Positions 1 through 9,299 of a stretch of DNA of 25,279 bases are shown in pieces. Origin of the DNA: an uncultured Collinsella sp. (GTDB taxonomy: Bacteria > Actinomycetota > Coriobacteriia > Coriobacteriales > Coriobacteriaceae); NCBI GenBank assembly GCA_937896835.1, contig CALBOJ010000083.1, positions 1 through 25,279 on the forward strand, in the 5' to 3' direction. The translations under genes and the position numbers were made by a program. The notes below the pieces were generated by a model, which did not search any database, was not told the origin of the DNA, and saw only the letters and a program-made list of their open reading frames with translations. Each line of letters starts with the position of its first letter. Positions within the stretch are counted from its first letter, which is position 1.

Positions 1-34
1 CCTATGTGCGGCGTAGGCCGCTTATTAGCCCGTC

Positions 35-95
35 CAAGAATTGGGGCGCAGTTCAAAGTGCGCAGCGGGGGTTTCTTGCATGTCCGAGGACGTTC
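35..95. other. Folded non-coding element at the left edge
   Basis: Past the terminator, CGTC/GACG and CAAGAA/TTCTTG can pair on either side of a GCGCA/TGCGC hairpin (50-67), and a separate GCGGC-GTAG-GCCGC hairpin stands at 8-21. The element carries only an 18-codon frame without ribosome binding site, so it is not a convincing gene. It may be a leader, a small RNA or a dispersed repeat; the window ends before this can be told. Confidence 0.3.
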
Positions 96-97
96 TG

Positions 98-123
98 AAA
101 AATAACTTCAGGGCGGGCCCGAA
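98..123 (-). terminator. Probable terminator of the peptide transporter operon
   Basis: In the minus direction TTCGGG-CCCG-CCCTGAA forms a short stem with one bulged base, followed by GTTATTTTTCAG. The stem is short but GC-rich and the T tract is well placed, directly after the last gene. Confidence 0.5.
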
Positions 124-136
124 CGATAACAACCGA

Positions 137-1164
<1,028 letters not shown>

Positions 1165-1165
<1 letters not shown>

Positions 1166-2256
1166 TACGCCTCGCCTCCCTTCTTGGAATCCTTGCGCGT
1201 ACGGGACGTCTCAGGAGCGTTCTTGAGGAACTCGAGGTCACCGGAGTAGTGGCACGCAGAGTAATGACCAGACTCGGTGACAACGCGCTCGGGGCGCTGC
1301 TTGCGGCACTTGTCCGTCGCATAGGGACAACGAGGCGAGAACACGCAGCCCTCAGGCAGGTTCATGAGCGAAGGCGGGTTGCCGTGAATCGGCGTAAGCG
1401 GCTTCTTCTCTTCGACGGCCTGCTCCGGGATGGAGCGGATAAGACCCCAGGTGTAGGGGTGGCGACTCTCGTAGAAGATTTCCTCAGCAGTACCGAACTC
1501 GACGGGACGGCCGGCGTACATAACCATGATCTTATCGGCCATATCGGCAACGACGCCCAGGTCATGGGTAATCATGATGATGGCGTTGCCGTTCTTCTCC
1601 TGCATTTCCTGCATGAGCTCGATAATCTGAGCCTGAATGGTAACGTCCAGAGCCGTCGTGGGCTCGTCGGCAATCAGGATATCGGGATCGCAGGCAAGAG
1701 CCATAGCGATCATGACACGCTGACGCATACCGCCGGAGAACTGGTGCGGATACTCATTGACGCGTTTCTCGGGCTCGGGGATACCCACGAGGTCCAAAAG
1801 CTCGGTAGCGCGCTTGAGCGCCTCCTGCTTGGAGTAGCCACGGTGCAGACGAAGGCCCTCGCCCACCTGCTTGCCGATCTTATAGACCGGGTTCAAGGAG
1901 GTCATAGGATCCTGGAAGATCATCGCGATGTCGTTTCCGCGAATGTGCTGCATCTCTTCCTCGGTCATCTCGAGGATAGAACGACCGCGATAGCGAACGT
2001 CGCCGCCCTCGATCTTTCCCGGAGGCATCGAGATGAGGCCCATGATGGTCATGGCGGTCACGGACTTACCGGAGCCGGACTCACCGACGACACCCAGGGT
2101 CTCGCCGCGATCGAGCGTGTAGGACACACCGTCGACAGCGCGAACGACACCATCCTCGGTATGGAAATACATCTTAAGGTCATCGACCTCGAGCAGATGC
2201 TGGCCCTCGGGAACCGGCTGGTCCTTCAGGTCCACATAGTTCTTGTTCTTCTTCAT
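1165..2256 (-). CDS. Peptide ABC transporter ATP-binding protein, DppD/OppD family
   Basis: This 363-residue ATPase has Walker A GESGSGKS (58-65), Q-loop in FQDPMTSLNPVY, signature FSGGMRQRV (173-181), Walker B ILIADE (193-198) and H-loop His231. The C-terminal oligo-HPY domain is complete, with Cys303 and Cys310 in EGCVFSPRCPYA plus Cys317 and Cys335; four such cysteines bind an iron-sulphur cluster in some family members. The stop codon overlaps the ATG of the next gene (TAATG), so translation is coupled. Confidence 0.94.
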
Positions 2257-2258
2257 CC

Positions 2259-3194
2259 TTATGCGTCCTTCATCTTGACGTCGAGGGCGTCGCGCAGACC
2301 GTCACCCAGCAGGGTGAAGGCGAGCACCGTCGAGAGAATTGCCAGACCGGGCATGATCATCATCCAGGGAGCAGTCAGAAGATACTGCTGACCGTCCTGA
2401 ATCATGGAGCCCCACGAAGGCGTAGGCGGAATAACGCCCATGCCGAGGAAGGACAGAGCGGACTCGGTCAGAATGGCGCCACCAATGTTCATGGTCGCGT
2501 AGACCACGATGGAGGCGACGGAGTTCGGGAAGATGTGACGCACTACGATACGAGCATCAGATGCACCCATCGCGCGCGCAGCGTCAACATAGTCGTTTTC
2601 TTTGACCGTCAAGATTGCAGAGCGGAAGACGCGCGCAATCGAAGGCCAGCCGAGAATACCGATGGCGATAAAGACGTTCTGAAGACCACGGCCGATAACG
2701 GCGATCATGGCGACAACGAACAGCACGTACGGGAACGCCAGGAAGATGTCCGCACAGCGCATGATGATCGTATCCCAGATCCCGCCGTAGAAACCGGCCA
2801 GAGCACCCATGACCAGACCGATCACCGTGGAGATCGCGGTGGCCATAATGCCGACGGACAGCGAAACGCGTGCACCGTAGATAACGCGGACGAGAATGTC
2901 GCGACCAAGGGCGTCGGTGCCAAACGGGTGCTCTGCACACGGAGCCAACAGCGACGTCTCGGCCATGGTGGTCGAGTCGGAAGCCGTCGGCGAACCGAGC
3001 CAGGGCTTAGCCCACAGATCTGCGGTCAGGGCAACCAAAACGACGATGATGATCCAGCAGACACCGATAACGGCGAGCTTGTTCTTGCGAAGACGCTTAA
3101 AAGCGTCACCCCACAGCGTGCGGGACTTGGCGGGAGCAGATGCGGCCTTGGTGGCGGTAGCCTGCTCCTGAGACTGAGAATCAGTTTCCTGCAT
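2259..3194 (-). CDS. Peptide ABC transporter permease, DppC family
   Basis: This 311-residue permease has a polar, Ala/Gln/Ser-rich N-terminal tail (1-25), a first helix around 39-60, the DppC signature HPFGTDALGRDILVRVIYGARVSL, the EAA loop (RAMGASDARIVVRHIFPNSVAS) and the closing SFLGMGVIPPTPSWGSMI followed by the last helices. It forms the membrane channel with the DppB protein. ATG at 3194 follows GGGAGG. It ends 2 bases before the next gene. Confidence 0.93.
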   Translation of the reverse strand: MQETDSQSQEQATATKAASAPAKSRTLWGDAFKRLRKNKLAVIGVCWIIIVVLVALTADLWAKPWLGSPTASDSTTMAETSLLAPCAEHPFGTDALGRDILVRVIYGARVSLSVGIMATAISTVIGLVMGALAGFYGGIWDTIIMRCADIFLAFPYVLFVVAMIAVIGRGLQNVFIAIGILGWPSIARVFRSAILTVKENDYVDAARAMGASDARIVVRHIFPNSVASIVVYATMNIGGAILTESALSFLGMGVIPPTPSWGSMIQDGQQYLLTAPWMMIMPGLAILSTVLAFTLLGDGLRDALDVKMKDA

Positions 3195-3208
3195 GAGACG
3201 TACCTCCC

Positions 3209-4246
3209 TTAGGCCTTATCCGACGGACCGCCAAGGCGGATGCGCGGGTCGAGGAATGCATAGCTAATGTCGACGAGCAGGTTAATCACCATGACGACGA
3301 CGACGATGAGCGTAACGCCGCCCATAACGATGGGCCAGTCACGCATGCTAATGGCGCGATAGACCTCATAGCCGATACCGGGCCAGTTAAAAACCGTCTC
3401 GGTCAGGATGGCGCCCGAAAGCATGCCACCAAAGTCGACACCAATATAGGTAACGACGGGGATGAGTGCATTCTTAAGCGCATGCTTGACGATGATCGCG
3501 CGATTGGAGAGACCCTTGGCCTTTGCCGTACGGATGTAATCCTGGTTCATGACGTCAAGCAGCTGCGAGCGCATAATGCGGGCGGCATAAGCGGTCGAAA
3601 CCGAAGCCAGCGTAATGGTCGGAAGCACATAGTGCATCCAATCCTGATACTGAGAGCTGGAACCGCCGGCACCCGAGATCGGCATGGAGATTGCACCGCC
3701 CGTAGCGTCCTTGAGGATGACGCCAAAGAACAGCTGCAGCAACATACCGAGCCAGAAGGCCGGGACCGCAACGAGGATCGACGTGGTGAGCGTTACCAAA
3801 ATATCCCAGAAGGAATAACGCTTTACCGCCGAAATGATACCCGCACCGATACCCATGATTGCCTCGAGCACGATGGCGCACGCGGCAAGTTTGACCGTAT
3901 ACGGATACTTCTGGGCAAAAATTTCCGTAACCGGCAGCTTGCGCTGATACGAATTGCCCAGATCGCCATGAAGCAGGCCGTTCATGTAATACAAGTAACG
4001 GTCCACGAGCGACGTTTGAACGGGGTCGCCGTTCTCGTCAAGGATCGCGTTGCCGTCCTCGTCCGACTGGACCAGGTGATAGCGGACGCGAAGCTGAAGC
4101 TCCACCTCGGGGGACAGAGCCTTGTCTCCACCGATCAGCTTGATCGGATCTCCCGGCACGATATTCTGAAGGGCGAACAGAATCAGCGTAACGCCCAAAA
4201 ATACCGGGATGAACTGAAGCACACGTTTAACGATGTACTTACCCAT
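3209..4246 (-). CDS. Peptide ABC transporter permease, DppB family
   Basis: This 345-residue inner-membrane permease starts with KYIVKRVLQFIPVFLGVTLILFALQNIVPGDP and ends with LDPRIR, both DppB hallmarks. The EAA loop is seen in AKAKGLSNRAIIVKHALKNALIPVVT. It is longer than its counterpart in the other transporter, mainly because of an acidic insertion at about residues 59-80 (SDEDGNAILDENGDP) in the external loop after the first helix. ATG at 4246 follows AGGGGAG. It ends 14 bases before the next gene. Confidence 0.93.
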   Translation of the reverse strand: MGKYIVKRVLQFIPVFLGVTLILFALQNIVPGDPIKLIGGDKALSPEVELQLRVRYHLVQSDEDGNAILDENGDPVQTSLVDRYLYYMNGLLHGDLGNSYQRKLPVTEIFAQKYPYTVKLAACAIVLEAIMGIGAGIISAVKRYSFWDILVTLTTSILVAVPAFWLGMLLQLFFGVILKDATGGAISMPISGAGGSSSQYQDWMHYVLPTITLASVSTAYAARIMRSQLLDVMNQDYIRTAKAKGLSNRAIIVKHALKNALIPVVTYIGVDFGGMLSGAILTETVFNWPGIGYEVYRAISMRDWPIVMGGVTLIVVVVMVINLLVDISYAFLDPRIRLGGPSDKA

Positions 4247-4276
4247 ACCACTCCCCTATCTAGGGATTAACCTAAA

Positions 4277-4306
4277 TGGGATGCCGATCGCCAGACCGGC
4301 ATCCCA
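4277..4306 (-). terminator. Hairpin between the binding-protein and permease genes (partial terminator)
   Basis: The arms TGGGATGCCG and CGGCATCCCA pair perfectly over 10 bp around a 10-base loop. In the minus direction ATTTAGG follows, a poor T tract, so it probably reduces rather than stops transcription into the permease genes. The rest of the 156-base gap (4247-4402) shows no gene. Confidence 0.55.
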
Positions 4307-4402
4307 AAATTACCATCAGCCAGTTTACCCCAGGTTAGGGAGAACTGTATGTTTCCCATGAGGTCTACGTAAATACTTGACCCTCACGGAAGCTGCAAAC
4401 TC

Positions 4403-6079
4403 TTAGGCGAGCTCAGCGGTACCCAGCTCAGCGTGCTTCTGCGGATCGACATAGAGGTGCTTGATGCGATCGGAGCCGACGATGGTGTGCGTGTAGAACA
4501 TCACCGGGATGACCGGGCAGTCGGCAGCGACCATAGCGTCGGCCTCCTGCATCTTAGCAACGCGCTCTTCGTCGTCAACCGTGGTGCGAGCCTCGTTGAC
4601 CTTGGCGTCGAACTCGGGGTTGTTGTAACCGGAGCGGTTGTCGCCACCGAGGGAGTCGGAGTGGAACAGCGGATACAGGAAGTTGTCCATAATCGGGTAG
4701 TCGGCAATCCAACCCAGACGACCGAACTGATAGTTAAAGTTCTGATACTGCTCGAGCAGGGCAGACCACTCGGGGGTATCGGAGACAGCGGTAACGCCAA
4801 CCTTGGCGAGGTCGCCGATGATAGACTCCATGATCTCCTTGTGGCCACCGTCCTGGTTGTAGGACAGAGTCACGTTAATGCCACGATCGCCGTCAGCGCC
4901 AGCGGGAGCAACCTTGTCGAGGTACTCGTTAGCCTTGTCGACGTCGTAGGCGCAGAACTCCCATGCGCCCTCCTTGTAGCCATCGATGCCCGGAGGAACA
5001 ATGCCGTCGGCGGGGGTACGGGTACCCTTGAAGATGGTCTTGCAGATGGCCTCACGGTTGATGGCCAGGGAGATACCCCTGCGCAGGTCGGCGTTGTTGA
5101 ACGGCTCGGCCGTGTTGTTGCAGGTCAGATAGTAGGTGGAAGGCTCGGCGCCGAGCAGCATGCGCTCGCCGTCGCCCATGGTGTAGCCGTCCTTGGACAC
5201 GCCGCGATCCTTCTTGGCGGCATCGATCTGAGCAACGGGAACGTCGCAGACATCGAGGTTACCGGCCTGGAACTCTTTGTAAGCGGTCTCCATGTCCTTG
5301 ATGACCTGGAAGTGGATGCCATCGATCTTGGCCTTGTCGCCATAGTAATCGTCGAACTTCTTGAGGTTGATCTCCTGACCATCCTCCCACTTGCCGTCCA
5401 TCATGAACGGGCCGTTACCGACCGGTGCAAGATAGAAGCTCTTGGCATCGGACTCGGCGCACTCGGGAACCGGGGACAGAGCCGGGTGAGAGGCGACGAA
5501 GGGGAAGTCGGCGTAAGCGGAAGACAGCTTGACGACGAGGGTCTCATCGTCGGGGCAAGTAACACCGCTGAGCTCGGTGGCGTTACCGGCAAGCAGGTCG
5601 TCATAGCCCTCGACCATGGAAAGGTGATAGGAGACCTCAGAAGGGCCGTACTCGGTAGCGATGGCCGACTTGGTGTTGACCAGACGCTCCCAACCGAGCT
5701 TGAAGGACTTGGAAGTGACGTCGTCACCGTTGTGGAACTTGGCCTTCTTGATCTTGAAGGTGAACTCGGTGGCGTCGTCGTTGGCCTCGAAGGACTCGCA
5801 AGCCAGCGGAACGATCTCGCCCTTCTCGGCGTCATAAGAGGTCAGAGCGTCAAAGAGCTGGTACTCGACCTGAGTGCCCTGGTCCTCCTGGACATTGTAG
5901 GGGTCGATGCAGACCGGGTTGTTGATGTAGAAGTTCAGCGTCGAACCGGACTCAGAACCGGAAGCGTCGCCGCCCTTCTTGCCGCATGCGGCAAGAAAAG
6001 CCATGGAGCTCGCAGCGAGGGTGCCGCCAACAAAGGCGCGACGACCCATAACGGGCTGGTGGAACATAGAATCAGCCAT
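4403..6079 (-). CDS. Peptide ABC transporter substrate-binding lipoprotein (OppA/DppA family)
   Basis: This 558-residue protein is a family 5 extracytoplasmic binding protein for peptides. The N-terminus has a twin-arginine-like GRRAFVGG, a hydrophobic stretch and the lipobox LAAC with Cys32. Family features are seen in SFEANDDATEFTFKIKKAKFHNGDDVTSKSF and in LRRGISLAINREAICKTIFKGTRTPADGIVPPG. ATG at 6079 is chosen because AAGGAGG lies 6 bases before it; an earlier in-frame start at 6127 would spoil the signal peptide. It heads a five-gene operon with two permeases and two separate ATPases. Short oligopeptides are the likely substrate, inferred from the family. Confidence 0.92.
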   Translation of the reverse strand: MADSMFHQPVMGRRAFVGGTLAASSMAFLAACGKKGGDASGSESGSTLNFYINNPVCIDPYNVQEDQGTQVEYQLFDALTSYDAEKGEIVPLACESFEANDDATEFTFKIKKAKFHNGDDVTSKSFKLGWERLVNTKSAIATEYGPSEVSYHLSMVEGYDDLLAGNATELSGVTCPDDETLVVKLSSAYADFPFVASHPALSPVPECAESDAKSFYLAPVGNGPFMMDGKWEDGQEINLKKFDDYYGDKAKIDGIHFQVIKDMETAYKEFQAGNLDVCDVPVAQIDAAKKDRGVSKDGYTMGDGERMLLGAEPSTYYLTCNNTAEPFNNADLRRGISLAINREAICKTIFKGTRTPADGIVPPGIDGYKEGAWEFCAYDVDKANEYLDKVAPAGADGDRGINVTLSYNQDGGHKEIMESIIGDLAKVGVTAVSDTPEWSALLEQYQNFNYQFGRLGWIADYPIMDNFLYPLFHSDSLGGDNRSGYNNPEFDAKVNEARTTVDDEERVAKMQEADAMVAADCPVIPVMFYTHTIVGSDRIKHLYVDPQKHAELGTAELA

Positions 6080-6179
6080 GCCATCCTCCTTATGAGATAG
6101 GACAAAGAAATGTTCAGTCGGACACATGTCGAGACAATCCGATCCGAACCATCAAAACGCCGCCCGTTGCTATGGCTGG

Positions 6180-6231
6180 TTATGCACAACAGGCCAACGT
6201 TTTGCAATACAGTAGCGCATTTTATGCACAA
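6180..6231 (-). promoter_or_regulatory. Upstream region of the peptide transporter operon with a 10-bp direct repeat spaced 42 bp
   Basis: TTGTGCATAA occurs twice on the minus strand (6231-6222 and 6189-6180), exactly 42 bp apart, or four helical turns. The 240-base gap between the secG terminator and the binding-protein gene contains no gene, so the operon promoter must lie here. One reasonable pairing is TTGCAA, 17 bases, CATAAC, whose -10 overlaps the second repeat. The repeats could be binding sites for a regulator on one face of the helix. Confidence 0.4.
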
Positions 6232-6321
6232 ATTGGGCCTGATTCCGGTCAACGGTCAAGAATTTCTTTAGTTGGGCGAAGTATGTGGTGATATTTTTGA
6301 CTCTGTTACAAATATGTAAAC

Positions 6322-6351
6322 AAAAAAGGGTCCCGCACTTGCGGAACCCTT
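6322..6351 (-). terminator. Intrinsic terminator after secG
   Basis: The stem AAGGGTTCCGC/GCGGGACCCTT around AAGT is followed in the minus direction by TTTTTTG. It marks the end of the housekeeping block. Confidence 0.93.
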
Positions 6352-6375
6352 TACAAGTACTTATGCAGCTCGTGA

Positions 6376-6630
6376 TTAATAGCCCACGATGCCCTGCGGG
6401 AAGAAGAACATACATAGCACGACGCACACGGCAAACACGACAGCCATGATGACGGTCAGGCGGTCGAGGTTCTGCTCCATAACGCCTGTGGCAGAGCTGG
6501 AGTTATACAGCGAGCTAGCGATCATATCCGAAACGCCGGTACCCTTACCGGAATGCATCAGGACGAGAATCGTCAGCGCCACGGCAGAGACAGCCCAAAC
6601 GACAAACAGAAGAATCTGGAACGGACCCAT
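6376..6630 (-). CDS. secG: Preprotein translocase subunit SecG
   Basis: This 84-residue membrane protein has two hydrophobic helices (about 5-25 and 57-78) joined by the conserved MHSGKGTGVSDMI loop (25-37), which identifies SecG, the accessory subunit of the SecYEG channel. ATG at 6630 follows AAGGAG. In actinobacteria secG typically follows tpiA; here gpmI and the transposase unit lie between them. A strong terminator follows. Confidence 0.95.
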   Translation of the reverse strand: MGPFQILLFVVWAVSAVALTILVLMHSGKGTGVSDMIASSLYNSSSATGVMEQNLDRLTVIMAVVFAVCVVLCMFFFPQGIVGY

Positions 6631-6704
6631 AGATAAGCTCCTTAATAGAACAATTCAAACTCCAGTACTGTACCACAACCCCCGCTCTCCCCTACCCGCC
6701 ACTC

Positions 6705-6731
6705 GGGGACGGGGTAGAAATGGCAGAAATA
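6705..6731. repeat. REP-like inverted repeat copy downstream of the transposase gene
   Basis: GGGGACGGGGTAGAAATGG and the following CAGAAATA match the reverse complement of 7638-7664 at 26 of 27 positions. It lies 18 bases after the transposase stop codon. The flanking CCCCTACCCGCC can pair partly with it, but the second half of the palindrome seen at the other end is not clearly present here. The rest of the gap to secG (6631-6704) shows no gene. Confidence 0.75.
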
Positions 6732-6749
6732 GCTCTTGATTTTCATCTA

Positions 6750-7499
6750 TTAAAGTGATTTGACAGCAGTTTGAACGACATAGCGTCCAAGCCCCGTAAG
6801 ACGGACAATCTGTCGCTCACTAAAGCCGGCCTCATACAGCCTTCGAACAGCCTCGGCACGTTCAAATGGACCGGGAAGCCCTATAACATCATGGGGATCC
6901 ATGCCGTTCAGAACTCCCCTAGCCTTGCGCTCCTGCTCAAATACCGTCATCGAACGACCCGTATTCAATACATAGGTATCCTTGCGGCCCGATTTGCTAA
7001 AGGATTCAAAATTTCCCTGTCCACCGATTAGACTAAATAGGATGCTTCGGTCCAGATGGCCGCCTTCACCAAGGTAGGCTTGATAGCTGCTCCATTGGTA
7101 GCATTCCGGACGGCAACCAAGCTCAATCGGATTATCGTGAATATAGCGAATTGCTTGCATAAAATAGTCGTTAGACTCGATTGGCTTACTTTTATAGCGA
7201 TCCTGAAATACAGGGCCACAGCGTCCGGTCACCCTGTTGAAAAACTGACCATAGAGGGTTCCTATGTAATGGATAATCTCCCACATATGGTCCTCGTGAT
7301 CAGAAAGCAGCATATGCACGTGGTTGTCCATGAGGCACCAGGCACATAACGATGCCTTGTACTGCGTGCATGCTTCGCCTGCTACGGACATGAAAAACCT
7401 GCGCTGATAATCCTCTTCGAATAGATACTGCTTGCCACAGCCTCTCATCATCACGTGGTAATAGCCATAGGGGGACTTAACTCTGGCCTGCCTTGTCAT
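6750..7499 (-). CDS. REP-associated tyrosine (Y1/IS200-like) transposase
   Basis: This 249-residue protein has the Y1_Tnp/RAYT pattern: N-terminal YYHVMMRGCGKQYLFEED (13-30), metal-binding HVH at 60-62 in LMDNHVHMLL, the GPVFQDRYKSKPI segment (95-107) and the nucleophile Tyr119 in AIRYIHDNPI. The C-terminal part (about 212-249, ERAEAVRRLYEAGFSERQIVRLTGLGRYVV) reads as a helix-turn-helix, possibly for recognising the repeat. RAYTs nick single-stranded palindromes; several have been domesticated for REP spreading. ATG at 7499 follows GAGG. The frame is intact, so the enzyme could be active. Confidence 0.88.
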   Translation of the reverse strand: MTRQARVKSPYGYYHVMMRGCGKQYLFEEDYQRRFFMSVAGEACTQYKASLCAWCLMDNHVHMLLSDHEDHMWEIIHYIGTLYGQFFNRVTGRCGPVFQDRYKSKPIESNDYFMQAIRYIHDNPIELGCRPECYQWSSYQAYLGEGGHLDRSILFSLIGGQGNFESFSKSGRKDTYVLNTGRSMTVFEQERKARGVLNGMDPHDVIGLPGPFERAEAVRRLYEAGFSERQIVRLTGLGRYVVQTAVKSL

Positions 7500-7637
7500 T
7501 GCTGGACCTCACAATCCGCAAGCATGTTTGCATCAAACTCTACCCAGATAGGCATTAATACAAGGTTGGCAACGAAAGAAAACTAGCCAGCGGCAAACCC
7601 TCACAGGCAAACGGGAAGTCAAGCTTTAGAGGAAAAG

Positions 7638-7678
7638 TATTTCTACCATTTCTACCCCGTCCCCAAATGGCAGAAATA
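7638..7678. repeat. REP-like palindrome upstream of the transposase gene
   Basis: The arms TATTTCTACCATTT (7638-7651) and AAATGGCAGAAATA (7665-7678) pair with one mismatch around CTACCCCGTCCCC. The first 27 bases (7638-7664) are, as reverse complement, 26/27 identical to 6705-6731 on the other side of the transposase gene. It sits directly before the gpmI terminator T tract, 139 bases from the transposase start. The gap between it and the gene (7500-7637) holds nothing else I can name. Confidence 0.75.
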
Positions 7679-7715
7679 TTAAAAAGGGGGTTGTCCGGTC
7701 GTGGACAACCCCCTT
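7679..7715 (-). terminator. Strong intrinsic terminator after gpmI
   Basis: A perfect 13-bp stem AAGGGGGTTGTCC/GGACAACCCCCTT with a 6-base loop is followed in the minus direction by TTTTTAATA. A second 8-bp hairpin (TAGAAAAC/GTTTTCTA, 7718-7741) begins at the gpmI stop codon. Confidence 0.92.
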
Positions 7716-7740
7716 ACTAGAAAACGGTATTTGTTTTCTA

Positions 7741-9294
7741 TTAGGCCTCGGTGGCGAGCACGCGGCCCGTCATCTCGGCGGAAGGCTCAATACCAGCCAT
7801 GGTGAGCATGGTCGGAGCGATATCGGAAAGACGGCCGTCCTCGATACCGGTGAGCTGTGCCTTCTCATCAACGATGATGAACGGCACACGGTTGGTGGTG
7901 TGAGCCGTAAACGGATGCTTGGAACCGTCGGAAGCAACGTCAAACATGTGATCGGCGTTGCCGTGGTCGGCGGTAATCAGCGCAAAGCCGCCCTTGGCGA
8001 GAATCGCCGGGACAACCTTGGACAGGGCATCGTCAACAGCCTCGACAGCCTTAACGGCAGCGTCGAAGACACCGGTGTGACCAACCATGTCGCAGTTCGC
8101 GAAGTTCACGATGTAGAAATCAGCGCGATCCTCGTTGATGGCGGCGACGAGCTTCTCGGTAACCTCGGGAGCGCTCATCTCGGGCTGCAGATCGTAGGTA
8201 GCAACCTTGGGGGAAGCGACGAGCACGCGCTCCTCGCCCTCCTTGGGCTCCTCGATGCCACCGTTGAGGAAGAACGTCACGTGGGCGTACTTCTCGGTCT
8301 CGGCAGTGTGCAGCTGCTTCAGGCCATTGGCGGCGATAACGTCGGCCAGGACGTTCTCGGGGAACGTCTTGGGGAAGGCGACCTCGACGTCAAACGTCGG
8401 ATCGTACTCGGTCATCGTCACAAAGTGCGAAAGCTTGATCTGCTCGCGCTCAAAGCCGTCGAACTCCTTGTCCGTGAACACGCGGGTCATCTGACGAGCG
8501 CGGTCGGGACGGAAGTTGAAGAAGATGGCCGCGTCGCCCTCGTGAATGCCCTCGTTGTGGGCAGCGAAGGGCTCGACGAACTCGTCGCCGCGCGGATCCT
8601 TCTCGTAGTAGGCCTTGATACCGGCAACGGGGTCGGTATCGGCATCGGACGCGTTGACCATGACGTCGTAGGCGCGCTGGATGCGCTCCCAACGATTATC
8701 GCGGTCCATGGCCCAATAACGGCCCGAGACGGTGGCAACGCGAGCGTCGCAACCGGTCTCCTCGGAGATCTTAGCCAGGAAGGCGCAGAACTCACTCATG
8801 TAACCGGCACCGGACTGCGGGTCAACGTCGCGACCATCCATGAAGGCGTGGACGCGAACGGTCTTGACACCGTGCTCGGCAGCCATCTTGACCAGAGCCT
8901 CGACGTGGTTCATGTGAGAATGAACACCGCCCGGGCTCATAAGGCCCATGAGGTGGAGAGTCTTACCGTCAGCCTTGACGTCGTCCATAGCCTTGACAAA
9001 AACCTCGTTCTTGGCGATGGAGCCGTCCTTGATGGCGTTGTTGATGCGCGAAAGCTCCTGGAACACGATGCGGCCGGCACCGATGTTGAGGTGACCCACC
9101 TCGGAGTTGCCCATCTGGCCGTCGGGAAGGCCCACGTCCTCGCCCGAAGCACCGAGCGTGGTGTGGGGGTACTTCTCGTACAGGCCATCAAGGAAGGGCG
9201 TCTTGGCAGCGGCGACGGCATTCTCGCCATCGGCCGGAGCAAGGCCGCAGCCATCCATGATAATCAGGAGTGCAGGAAGATGACGTTGTGCCAT
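7741..9294 (-). CDS. gpmI: 2,3-bisphosphoglycerate-independent phosphoglycerate mutase
   Basis: This 517-residue metal-dependent enzyme interconverts 3- and 2-phosphoglycerate. It belongs to the alkaline phosphatase superfamily: metal-binding Asp14 in IIMDGCG, the phosphoserine Ser64 in MGNSEVGH, the HMNHVEAL and HAFMDGRD segments, and the C-terminal ADHGNADHM and HTTNRVPF metal motifs. It is the last gene of pgk-tpiA-gpmI and is followed by a strong terminator. Its ribosome binding site (AGGAC) overlaps the end of tpiA. Confidence 0.97.
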   Translation of the reverse strand: MAQRHLPALLIIMDGCGLAPADGENAVAAAKTPFLDGLYEKYPHTTLGASGEDVGLPDGQMGNSEVGHLNIGAGRIVFQELSRINNAIKDGSIAKNEVFVKAMDDVKADGKTLHLMGLMSPGGVHSHMNHVEALVKMAAEHGVKTVRVHAFMDGRDVDPQSGAGYMSEFCAFLAKISEETGCDARVATVSGRYWAMDRDNRWERIQRAYDVMVNASDADTDPVAGIKAYYEKDPRGDEFVEPFAAHNEGIHEGDAAIFFNFRPDRARQMTRVFTDKEFDGFEREQIKLSHFVTMTEYDPTFDVEVAFPKTFPENVLADVIAANGLKQLHTAETEKYAHVTFFLNGGIEEPKEGEERVLVASPKVATYDLQPEMSAPEVTEKLVAAINEDRADFYIVNFANCDMVGHTGVFDAAVKAVEAVDDALSKVVPAILAKGGFALITADHGNADHMFDVASDGSKHPFTAHTTNRVPFIIVDEKAQLTGIEDGRLSDIAPTMLTMAGIEPSAEMTGRVLATEA

Positions 9295-9299
9295 ATGTC

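Larger units (their letters stand above)
6705..7678. mobile_element. RAYT/REP-like unit: Y1 transposase gene flanked by inverted repeats
   Basis: A single-domain Y1 transposase gene is bracketed by inverted 27-bp repeats beginning GGGGACGGGGTAGAAATGG (6705-6731 and, inverted, 7638-7664). This is the layout of REP-associated tyrosine transposases, which are usually single-copy genes near REP palindromes, rather than a classical insertion sequence. It stands between gpmI and secG, inside an otherwise conserved actinobacterial gene block. The boundaries are those of the repeats; no target-site duplication was identified. Confidence 0.65.

Noticed and set aside
25..81. An 18-codon minus-strand frame (ATG to TAA) after the peptide transporter operon.
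   Set aside because: No ribosome binding site precedes it and it lies inside a folded element; it is too short to support.
4433..6100. A 555-codon plus-strand open frame opposite the peptide-binding protein gene.
   Set aside because: It mirrors the minus-strand gene, is low in complexity (Val, Gly, Leu, Asp repeats) and lacks a supporting ribosome binding site or known family.
6304..6322. A CRP/FNR-like sequence TGTTTACATATTTGTAACA on the minus strand.
   Set aside because: Four of nine symmetric positions do not match and it lies directly in the tail of the secG terminator.
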